29,562 bases of DNA, from positions 1 to 29,562 of the forward strand of contig CAYIJI010000003.1 of NCBI GenBank assembly GCA_964363695.1, written 5' to 3'. Of this stretch, positions 16,733 to 22,141 are shown piece by piece (the stretch's first letter is position 1; each line of letters opens with the position of its first letter). The translations under genes were made by a program, and so were the position numbers. Source of the DNA: JAMCZZ01 sp964363695. Lineage in GTDB: Bacteria > Patescibacteriota > UBA1384 > XYA2-FULL-43-10 > 1-14-0-10-43-13. Below the pieces are notes generated by a model that searched no databases, was not told the DNA's origin, and saw nothing but the letters and a program-made list of their open reading frames with translations.

Positions 16733-16922
16733 AGGTTAATCGGTATAGGGGTTGTGGTTAGTGGGGTTAATCGGGACCAATCGGGGTGCGGAAGAAAAAA
16801 TGAAATTCCCGAACCGTCGATGGACACCGAGCTCAAAAAAGAGTAAATTTAAGAGGATATAAAGAGGATAATATATTGAATATAACAAATTGCATAATTC
16901 CACCAAGGACTAGATACGAGAT
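16733..16922 (+). repeat. Long tail of repeat unit 3
   Basis: In order: a G-rich stretch with two GGTTAATCGG copies (16734-16743, 16765-16774) and several GGG runs; the box GTCGATGGACA plus CGAGCTCAAAAAAGAG (16816-16843); TAAATTTAAGAGGATA; and AACAAATTGCATAATTCC with CCAAGGAC (16903-16910), a potential ribosome-binding site. The same blocks in the same order follow copies 5 and 6, and most of them follow copy 4. The region has no other gene. Confidence 0.8.
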
Positions 16923-17006
16923 ATGACTAAAAGAGAAATATCGTGCTTGTTTGAGAACTGTCCCCCAAAATGTCCCCCAAAATTATGTCCGATTGGACAA
17001 AGGTAA
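16923..17006 (+). CDS. Possible 27-residue cysteine-rich peptide
   Basis: The frame begins MTKREISCLFENCPPKC and has five cysteines. It follows the AAGGAC supplied by repeat unit 3, at a longish spacing of 12 bases. The segment KREISC..ENC is also encoded at 20616-20655 without an ATG, so the similarity may reflect a repeated DNA block and not a conserved peptide. I rate real coding as unlikely but possible. Confidence 0.2.
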   Translation: MTKREISCLFENCPPKCPPKLCPIGQR

Positions 17007-17075
17007 CATAGTTTATAGTATAATTGCGTAGTTTTGCATTTATTTGCATAGTTTACTAATATACTTGCATAGTTT
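17004..17075. promoter_or_regulatory. Four phased operator-like repeats (TTGCATAGTTT)
   Basis: Copies at 17024-17034 (TTGCGTAGTTT), 17044-17054 and 17065-17075 (both TTGCATAGTTT), plus a partial copy at 17004-17014 (CATAGTTT conserved), start 20, 20 and 21 bases apart. That is about two helical turns, so bound proteins would sit on one face of the DNA. They lie directly upstream of the HTH/GHKL gene and overlap its possible promoters. Confidence 0.65.
17034..17062 (+). promoter_or_regulatory. Possible promoter for the HTH/GHKL gene
   Basis: TTGCAT (17034-17039) and TAATAT (17057-17062) are 17 bp apart. A second option is TGGACA (16994-16999) with TATAAT (17019-17024), a long 19-bp spacer of the kind used by MerR-type activators. 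Both overlap the phased repeats. Confidence 0.45.
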
Positions 17076-17112
17076 TACATATTATGCTAGCATTTTAGAA
17101 AAGAGGTATTAT

Positions 17113-17832
17113 ATGGAAGAGAAACTTCTAACAATTACTGAAGCCGCCGAAATATTGGGGGTTTCAATCGACACGCTTCGTCGTTGGGACAGTAGCGGAA
17201 AATTGGTTGCAATCAAAAAAGAGGGTGGCGTGCATCGGTTTTACCGAGAAAAAGATCTTGAAATATTCTCAAGTGATATTATTAAACTTGCCCATGATTG
17301 GATAAAAGAAGATTCAGAATTACCCCCCATCTTTTATTGCGGCAATAGTGCGGTTTTTCAAGCCAGGCTGTCGAAGTTGGAGCATATTTTAATGAATCAG
17401 CCAGGTTTCGAAATGTTATTCTCGGTTATCATTGCTATCACCGGTGAGATTGGAAACAATTCCTTTGATCACAATCTAGGAAAGTGGCCAGACACGCCAG
17501 GTATCTTTTTTGGATATGATATTAATAAAAAGCAAATTGTACTTGCCGATCGTGGACTTGGTGTATTGGAAACACTTCGTCAAGTGCGTCCCGCATTAAA
17601 AAATCATACGGAAGCTTTGATGGTGGCGTTTACTGAGATTCTTTCCGGACGTTCTCCGGAGAAACGCGGTAACGGTTTAAAGTTCGTTCGAGAAGTGGTC
17701 ACGGCTCGGCCAATCGACTTGTTTTTTGAAAGTGGCGATGCAGAAGTCCGCATCAAGGCTCCGGATAAGGAATTTCGTCTGACGCGCGGACAAGAAATGC
17801 TTCGTGGTTGTTTCGTTATTATTCAATTTTAG
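17113..17832 (+). CDS. MerR-type HTH fused to a GHKL ATPase domain
   Basis: This 239-residue protein starts with an excisionase/MerR-type helix-turn-helix (about 5-50: LTITEAAEILGVSIDTLRRWD, then GGVHRFYREKDL). A GHKL (histidine-kinase/anti-sigma-type) ATP-binding domain follows: N box EIGNNSFDHN (112-121), G1 DRGLG (146-150), G2 GRSPEKRGNGLKFV (179-192). No phospho-acceptor histidine region or sensor is seen, so it resembles an anti-sigma-type kinase tied directly to DNA binding. The STAS-like gene 41 bases downstream would be the natural partner. I chose the ATG at 17113, six bases after AAGAGG and starting right at the HTH; an in-frame TTG at 17044 lies inside the operator-like repeats. 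Confidence 0.85.
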   Translation: MEEKLLTITEAAEILGVSIDTLRRWDSSGKLVAIKKEGGVHRFYREKDLEIFSSDIIKLAHDWIKEDSELPPIFYCGNSAVFQARLSKLEHILMNQPGFEMLFSVIIAITGEIGNNSFDHNLGKWPDTPGIFFGYDINKKQIVLADRGLGVLETLRQVRPALKNHTEALMVAFTEILSGRSPEKRGNGLKFVREVVTARPIDLFFESGDAEVRIKAPDKEFRLTRGQEMLRGCFVIIQF

Positions 17833-17873
17833 AATTTTAGAGATAGTAGTAAATAATTATTGAGGATAAGACT

Positions 17874-18170
17874 ATGCGTATAGAATTAAAAAAATTTGGT
17901 ACAACACTTATTTCGCGACAAGCTGGGGACGAAGCTTTTAAGGCTTTTCAATCAACATTGCAAGGGATTAAACCGGATGAAGATCTTGAAATTGATTTTA
18001 CCGGTGTTTTAACCTTTTCTCCATCATGGGGGGATGAATTTTTGAGTCCACTACTGGATCGACTTGGAGATAATTTAGTTTTACTAGAGAGCGACAATAT
18101 GTCGGTACAGGCAACCATTAAAATATTACAAGAAATCAAGAAAAAAACTTTTATCATACACGGACAATGA
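17874..18170 (+). CDS. STAS-like DUF4325 protein
   Basis: This 98-residue protein has alternating strands and helices ending in an acidic strand (LEIDFTGVLTFSPSWGDEFL), the pattern of DUF4325, a STAS-like family. STAS proteins are classical partners of GHKL anti-sigma kinases, with a serine at the start of a helix as phosphate acceptor. Candidate serines here are in the segment FSPSWGDEF. The gene follows the HTH/GHKL gene on the same strand with GAGGATAAG before the ATG, so the two form a small operon. A partner-switch role is inferred from the pairing, not shown. Confidence 0.8.
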   Translation: MRIELKKFGTTLISRQAGDEAFKAFQSTLQGIKPDEDLEIDFTGVLTFSPSWGDEFLSPLLDRLGDNLVLLESDNMSVQATIKILQEIKKKTFIIHGQ

Positions 18171-18301
18171 ATCAATAAAAATGACTATGGCAACTTTCCG
18201 AAAAAGCTAAAAAACATCTTGCAAAACTGCCAACACAATTTCAAGTGAAAATTCGATCTTACATCGTTATATTGTCGAAGAGAGCCCTCTTTTCCCTTAA
18301 T

Positions 18302-18381
18302 AAAAAAACCTCCTGCTTTAACGAGACGCCTTACGGTATCCCAACACAGAAGGATTTACTTTTTGATCACTTTCGTGATCA
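18302..18381 (-). ncRNA. Candidate 80-nt structured small RNA
   Basis: Read on the minus strand, the RNA begins with a perfect hairpin TGATCAC-GAAA-GTGATCA (18364-18381). A linker follows, then a two-part stem: CCTTCTG (18347-18353) with CAGGAGG (18309-18315), enclosing GGGATACC-GTAA-GGCGTCTC (18323-18342), a GNRA-type tetraloop. The stem is followed at once by seven U (18302-18308), a textbook terminator. A near-consensus promoter sits at 18387-18416. No ORF of note is downstream on this strand, so it appears to be a free-standing RNA. I do not recognise its family. Confidence 0.6.
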
Positions 18382-18386
18382 TTTAG

Positions 18387-18416
18387 ATTATATGACACGT
18401 GGATAAGTTGTGTCAA
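18387..18416 (-). promoter_or_regulatory. Strong promoter of the small RNA, with a dyad in the spacer
   Basis: On the minus strand TTGACA (18411-18416) and TATAAT (18387-18392) are 18 bp apart. The spacer is bounded by an inverted repeat, TGACAC (18410-18415 on the minus strand) and GTGTCA (18393-18398), separated by 11 bases, a possible operator. The 500-base gap 18171-18674 otherwise holds repeat unit 4 and a short frame at about 18190-18405 with no start codon. Confidence 0.7.
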
Positions 18417-18463
18417 TAGGAAATTTACAAATGCAAAATGAGAAGATAAATAGAATTGCAGCA

Positions 18464-18492
18464 CCAATGTACACCTACGAGGTGTACATTGG
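18464..18492 (+). repeat. RAYT-associated palindrome, copy 4
   Basis: This is a 13-bp stem with loop ACG, the same arms as copy 3. It is preceded by ATGCAAAATGAGAAGATAAA, which resembles the sequence overlapping the end of the Fic gene before copy 5. Confidence 0.9.
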
Positions 18493-18610
18493 GTGGTTAA
18501 TCGGTTTAGTGGGTTGTGGTTAGGGGGGAGGGTTAATTGGTTTTTTCTTTCTAGAACTGTCGATGGACAACTGTAGTCGATGGACACCGAGCTCAAAAAA
18601 GAGTAAAATT
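18493..18610 (+). repeat. Tail of repeat unit 4
   Basis: A G-rich stretch with GGTTAATCGG and AGGGTTAATTGG is followed by two GTCGATGGACA copies 17 bp apart (18559, 18576) and CGAGCTCAAAAAAGAG. Unlike units 3, 5 and 6, it lacks the AACAAATTGCATAAT and ribosome-binding block; the Fic gene has its own promoter instead. Confidence 0.75.
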
Positions 18611-18623
18611 AATGTAATTTTTA

Positions 18624-18697
18624 GTTTACATCTATTTGATTAAAGTAAACAAAATATGCTAATATGTTTATATTATGACTAACAAAGTAAACAAAAT
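18624..18697 (+). promoter_or_regulatory. Fic promoter with flanking GTAAAC operator-like repeats
   Basis: TTGATT (18636-18641) and an extended -10 TGCTAATAT (18657-18665) are 18 bp apart. AAAGTAAACAAAAT is repeated exactly at 18642-18655, between the -35 and -10, and at 18684-18697, in the first codons. GTTTAC at 18624-18629 is an inverted half-site. The layout suggests repression by a protein binding these sites. Confidence 0.55.
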
Positions 18698-19865
18698 TCA
18701 AATTGGCAGATATATCAAGCAGCCGACGGGCTATAAAGCCTTTACTCCTTTTGATTTTCCTCCAAAAGATGGATTTATCATAAATCCTAAACTATATAAA
18801 AAGCATGAAGAAGCTATAAGATTGGTTGGGAAGCTCGATGGCATTACTAAATTGCTGCCCGACAAGGATTTTTTTCTTTTAATGTTCGTAAATAAGGATG
18901 CTACATATTCAAGTCAGATTGAAGGCACAAAAGCAACGTTGCAAGATGCTGTTGCGTCTCCCGTAACAGAAGAAAAATACCGTTTAAGTCCCGATGTAGA
19001 CGATATAGTTCATTATGTTAATGCTGTCAATTATGGCATAGAGAGAACAAAAACTTTTCCTATCTCGCTAAGGATGATAAAAGAAATCCACGAAAAGTTA
19101 ATGACAAAAGCTAGATCTACTCAACATGCTTACCCTGGCGAATTTCGCCATTCACAAAACTGGATTGGCGGAAAAACGCCAGCGGATGCTTCCTTTGTGC
19201 CACCAGCTCCTCATGATATGAAAAAATCGCTTGATGATTTGGAAACTTTTATACATTCCGATGATGAATATCCCTCTTTAATAAAAGCCGGATTAATTCA
19301 TGCTCAGTTCGAAACTATCCACCCATTTTCAGATGGCAATGGACGAACCGGAAGAATGCTAATAGCTTTGTATATTCATCATGCTCGTCTTTTGGAGCTA
19401 CCGGTTTTGTATTTGTCAAACTACTTTAAAAAACATCAAAAGCTCTATTGTCAGAAACTACAAAATTATCATGATGAAGACGCCGATGTTGACGGCTGGC
19501 TTAGTTTTTTTCTGGAAGGTGTGTCAGAGATTGCCAATGCCTCAATCGAAACTTGCTCAAGGATAACCGAACTTAGAGATAAAGATTTTTGTAAAATGCA
19601 AAAACTTGGTAAAAAGTCGGCCGAATCTACGCTTGAGATTGTCCGCAAGCTTTATGGTCAACCAATTGTCGGTGTGGCAGAAATAATGAAATGGACCGGC
19701 TTTACAATGCCAGGTGCGTATAGGGTTATTGACAGACTTCGTGAACTAAAAATCCTCGAACCACTAGGTGAAACTAAATATGGCCAGAAATACATCTACG
19801 CCGATTATTACGAAATTTTCGATGAAGATTTTAAGGCTTTTAGAGAAAAGAATTATGCAAAATGA
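18675..19865 (+). CDS. Fic-domain AMPylase (self-inhibited type) with C-terminal HTH
   Basis: Fic enzymes usually transfer AMP from ATP to a hydroxyl of a target protein. The active-site motif is complete, HPFSDGNGRTGR (216-227). An inhibitory-helix motif of the S/TxxxE(G/N) type is present N-terminally in SSQIEG (79-84), so activity is likely controlled within the protein. The N-terminal region matches the Fic_N arrangement, and the last ~80 residues look like a winged helix (VGVAEIMKWTGFTMPGAYRV), which could bind DNA. At 396 residues the length is normal. The gene stands alone between palindromes 4 and 5 with its own promoter. The ATG overlaps the operator-like region and has no strong ribosome-binding site. 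Confidence 0.92.
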   Translation: MTNKVNKIQIGRYIKQPTGYKAFTPFDFPPKDGFIINPKLYKKHEEAIRLVGKLDGITKLLPDKDFFLLMFVNKDATYSSQIEGTKATLQDAVASPVTEEKYRLSPDVDDIVHYVNAVNYGIERTKTFPISLRMIKEIHEKLMTKARSTQHAYPGEFRHSQNWIGGKTPADASFVPPAPHDMKKSLDDLETFIHSDDEYPSLIKAGLIHAQFETIHPFSDGNGRTGRMLIALYIHHARLLELPVLYLSNYFKKHQKLYCQKLQNYHDEDADVDGWLSFFLEGVSEIANASIETCSRITELRDKDFCKMQKLGKKSAESTLEIVRKLYGQPIVGVAEIMKWTGFTMPGAYRVIDRLRELKILEPLGETKYGQKYIYADYYEIFDEDFKAFREKNYAK

Positions 19866-19889
19866 GGAAGAAAAATAGAAATTACCAAC

Positions 19890-19916
19890 CAACGTACACC
19901 TACGAGGTGTACGTTG
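19890..19916 (+). repeat. RAYT-associated palindrome, copy 5 (compensated arms)
   Basis: This is a 12-bp stem with loop ACG. Both arms carry a matched change from the usual sequence: AACGT in the left arm and ACGTT in the right, so pairing is kept. Confidence 0.9.
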
Positions 19917-20064
19917 AGGGTTAATCGGGATCAATTGGTGTGGGAGAAAGAATGAAATCACTGAACCGTCGATGGACAGCGAGCTCAAAAAAGAGTAAAT
20001 TTAAGAGGATACAAAGAGGGTATATTGAATGTAACAAATTGCATAATTTCATTAAGGACTAAAT
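19917..20064 (+). repeat. Tail of repeat unit 5
   Basis: Contains GGGTTAATCGG, GTCGATGGACA (19968-19978), GAGCTCAAAAAAGAG, TAAATTTAAGAGGATA and AACAAATTGCATAATTTC. It ends with AAGGACTAAAT directly before the GNAT start, so the repeat supplies that gene's ribosome-binding site. Confidence 0.8.
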
Positions 20065-20577
20065 ATGTCGAACGTTTCTTATAGAAAGTTAGAGAAAAGA
20101 GATTTGCCTGACCGCGTTCGGTGGTTTAATAAAATAGAAGTAAGCCGATATCTCAATGCTGACGCAAGAAAAGGAACTACGCTTAAGAAACAGCAGGAAT
20201 GGTACGCCCGTTTCATTAAAAAAGATGATATTCTGATGTATACAATTGAAAGTGATGGTAAACCAGTTGGCAATGTAGCACTCACAGATATATCAAAGAC
20301 TGATTCTAACGCAGGGATTTTCATTGCTATTAATTGTGACTACTACGGAAAAGGAATTGGGATGAAAGCCATTCAATTTATTTTAGATCTTGGTTTTAAT
20401 GAGCTCAACTTGCACAAAATCTGGCTCTATGTTTGTGCTGAAAACGTGCCAGCGATTAATTTATATAAAAAATGTGGCTTTAAAGAAGAGGGCCGTCTCA
20501 AAGATATGTGGAATGTTGACGGCAAATATTATGATGAAATAGTAATGGCAATATTCAATCCAAAAGACAATGACTAA
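20065..20577 (+). CDS. GNAT acetyltransferase (RimJ/RimL-like)
   Basis: This 170-residue protein is a complete GNAT domain. The acetyl-CoA-binding motif A reads YYGKGIGMKAIQFIL (Q/RxxGxG/A type), and the later segment NVPAINLYKKCGFKEEGRLKD is typical of the Rim-like branch that acetylates protein N-termini, amino sugars or small amines. Its substrate cannot be named. The ATG lies about 8 bases after AAGGA, which belongs to the end of repeat unit 5. It is followed by a duplicated intergenic block, not by a palindrome. Confidence 0.9.
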   Translation: MSNVSYRKLEKRDLPDRVRWFNKIEVSRYLNADARKGTTLKKQQEWYARFIKKDDILMYTIESDGKPVGNVALTDISKTDSNAGIFIAINCDYYGKGIGMKAIQFILDLGFNELNLHKIWLYVCAENVPAINLYKKCGFKEEGRLKDMWNVDGKYYDEIVMAIFNPKDND

Positions 20578-20690
20578 ATATATTGAATGAAATGAAATCT
20601 CGTCTCTAGTGGAGATAAAAAGAGAAATATCGTGCTCTCTGGAGAACTGTCTCCTTTATGACTTTATGATTGCAAAATAAGGAAGATAAA
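20578..20690 (+). other. Intergenic block related to 16925-16960
   Basis: AAAAGAGAAATATCGTGCT and the following GAGAACTGTC occur here (from about 20617) and at 16927 onward after repeat unit 3. The block also holds TATTGAATG, as in the unit tails, and GGAGA/TCTCC that can pair. It ends with TTGCAAAATAAGGAAGATAA, which resembles the sequence before copies 4 and 5, so it may be a remnant of a repeat unit that lost its palindrome. Confidence 0.5.
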
Positions 20691-20897
20691 ATGATAGACG
20701 AAGAAGAGCTGAAAAATAAACTAATGAGAGAAGAAAAAGAAATCAAAATCACCCAAGAAATTGCCAAAGAGATATTTAAAAAATGCAAAGTGAAGAAGAA
20801 GAATATCATATTGAGCACAAGGAATCACCTTATCGTCAGAACCGTGTTTAATAATGAAGCGTCCTCTTGTGCTTGCGCACCATTCGGAGGCAAATAA
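20691..20897 (+). CDS. Small charged hypothetical protein coupled to RhuM
   Basis: This 68-residue protein is rich in Lys and Glu and probably helical in the first 45 residues (MIDEEELKNKLMREEKEIK). It ends with a CACAPFGGK segment. No family is recognised. GGAAG (20681-20685) supports the ATG at 20691; an upstream in-frame TTG is less likely. Its TAA overlaps the ATG of the RhuM gene by one base (TAATG), so the two are probably translationally coupled and may act together. Confidence 0.55.
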   Translation: MIDEEELKNKLMREEKEIKITQEIAKEIFKKCKVKKKNIILSTRNHLIVRTVFNNEASSCACAPFGGK

Positions 20898-21937
20898 TGA
20901 AAACTGAAGACAATATGCCAGAGAAAAATAAATTTCTTTTTTATACGACACCGTCAGGCGATGTGAAAATTGAAGTGCTTTTTGAAAATGAAAGCATCTG
21001 GCTATCCCAAAGAAAAACGGCGGAGCTTTTTGACTGCACGCCAGAAAATATTATTTCTCATTTGCAAAATGTTTATTCAAATAAAGAATTGTCCGAATCC
21101 GCAACTACTAAGGATTATTTAGTAGTTCAAAAAGAAGGATCCAGACTGGTAAACAGGTCTATCAAAATGTACGACCTCGACGCCATCATATCTGTCGGCT
21201 ATAGGGTCAATTCTGAAAAAGCGACTCATTTCCGTATTTGGGCGACACAGACATTAAGAAGTTTTATCATAAAGGGTTTTGTCTTAGACGATAATCGTCT
21301 GAAAAACGGAAGTCATTTTGGGAAAGACTATTTTCGAGAGTTGCTGGAGAGAGTTCGTTCCATTAGAGCTAGCGAAAGGCGAATCTATCAGCAAATCACC
21401 GATATTTTTGCTGAATGTAGCATTGATTACAACCCGAAAGCTGAAATTACCAAGAATTTTTATTCGATGGTACAAAATAAATTCCATTATGCCATTGCCG
21501 GGCAAACTGCTGCGGAAATAATTTATACCAGGGCTGATAAAAATCAACCATTTATGGGACTAAAAACTTGGAAACATTCCCCTGACGGAAGGATATTGAA
21601 ATCGGATGCACTTATCGCCAAAAATTATTTGCCAGAAGTTAAGATTAAAAAATTGGAAAGAACAGTTTCCGGATATTTTGACTATATAGAAAATATTGTA
21701 GAAAATCATCATCTAATGAAAATGGAAGATCTGGCTGAAAGTGTAAATAAGTTCTTAAATTTTAATGAATATAAAATACTAAATGGCAAAGGCAAAATTT
21801 CGCATGATAAAGCCGAGAGAAAAGCATCTGCTGAATACGATAAGTTTAATAAAACCCAAAAAATAGAATCCGATTTTGATAAAGAAATCATTGCAAAAAT
21901 TAAGAAATTAAAAGAAGAAAATAATGCAAAACTATAG
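20897..21937 (+). CDS. RhuM family protein
   Basis: This 346-residue protein matches the virulence RhuM pattern: FLFYTTPSGDVKIEVLFENESIWLSQRKTAELFD-type opening (Bro/KilA-like DNA-binding-style region), the RxVNRSIKMYDLDAIISVGYRVNS core and FRIWATQTLRSFIIKGFVLD. RhuM proteins are frequent on mobile islands; their biochemical role is not established. The start at 20897 is chosen for GGAGG (20886-20890) six bases upstream and the TAATG overlap with the preceding ORF. The gene ends five bases before palindrome 6 (21942), completing a cargo module. Confidence 0.88.
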   Translation: MKTEDNMPEKNKFLFYTTPSGDVKIEVLFENESIWLSQRKTAELFDCTPENIISHLQNVYSNKELSESATTKDYLVVQKEGSRLVNRSIKMYDLDAIISVGYRVNSEKATHFRIWATQTLRSFIIKGFVLDDNRLKNGSHFGKDYFRELLERVRSIRASERRIYQQITDIFAECSIDYNPKAEITKNFYSMVQNKFHYAIAGQTAAEIIYTRADKNQPFMGLKTWKHSPDGRILKSDALIAKNYLPEVKIKKLERTVSGYFDYIENIVENHHLMKMEDLAESVNKFLNFNEYKILNGKGKISHDKAERKASAEYDKFNKTQKIESDFDKEIIAKIKKLKEENNAKL

Positions 21938-21941
21938 TACC

Positions 21942-21968
21942 CAATGTACACCTACGAGGTGTACGTTG
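21942..21968 (+). repeat. RAYT-associated palindrome, copy 6 (one-sided change)
   Basis: This is a 12-bp stem with loop ACG in which the left arm keeps AATGT while the right arm has ACGTT, giving one T-G wobble pair (21945 with 21965). It is intermediate between copies 1-4 and copy 5. Confidence 0.9.
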
Positions 21969-22130
21969 AGGGGTTAATCGGTTTGGGGGGTGTGGTTAGC
22001 GGGGTTAATTGGTTTTTTCTTTCCAATGCAGTCGATGGACAACGAGCTCAAAAAAGAGTAAATTTAAGAGGATATATTGAATGTATATTGAATGTAACAA
22101 ATTGCATAATTTCACCAAGGACTAAATAAT
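21969..22130 (+). repeat. Tail of repeat unit 6
   Basis: Contains GGGGTTAATCGG and GGGGTTAATTGG, GTCGATGGACA (22031-22041), CGAGCTCAAAAAAGAG, TAAATTTAAGAGGATA, a duplicated TATTGAATG, AACAAATTGCATAATTTC and CCAAGGAC. It ends at an ATG (22131) that opens only a six-residue frame (MANKCG) overlapping the radC start at 22142. Confidence 0.8.
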
Positions 22131-22141
22131 ATGGCAAATAA

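Noticed and set aside
16733..16795. A G-quadruplex in the repeat tail
   Set aside because: There are four GGG runs, but loops reach 11 bases or more and run positions are not kept between units. It is possible but not supported enough to list as a feature.
18187..18405. A RelE-like toxin remnant on the plus strand
   Set aside because: One frame reads LSEKAKKHLAKLPTQFQVKIR, which recalls RelE, but it has a stop just upstream, no start codon, no later RelE motifs, and runs through the ncRNA. Too little to call a pseudogene.
14943..21968. A CRISPR array
   Set aside because: The repeats are hundreds to thousands of bases apart with genes between them, and no cas gene is seen. The heptamer repeats near 241, 1383 and 4333 have no spacers.
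21944..22129. A 61-residue ORF beginning MYTYEVY
   Set aside because: The start comes from the palindrome itself. Other copies in the same orientation open the same MYTYEVY and then diverge or stop at different points. It is a by-product of the repeat.
16704..22130. The repeat units as integron attC sites
   Set aside because: The array with cargo between palindromes resembles an integron, but the units lack paired RYYYAAC/GTTRRRY core sites in the right geometry, and no tyrosine-recombinase integrase gene is present. The RAYT explains the hairpins better.
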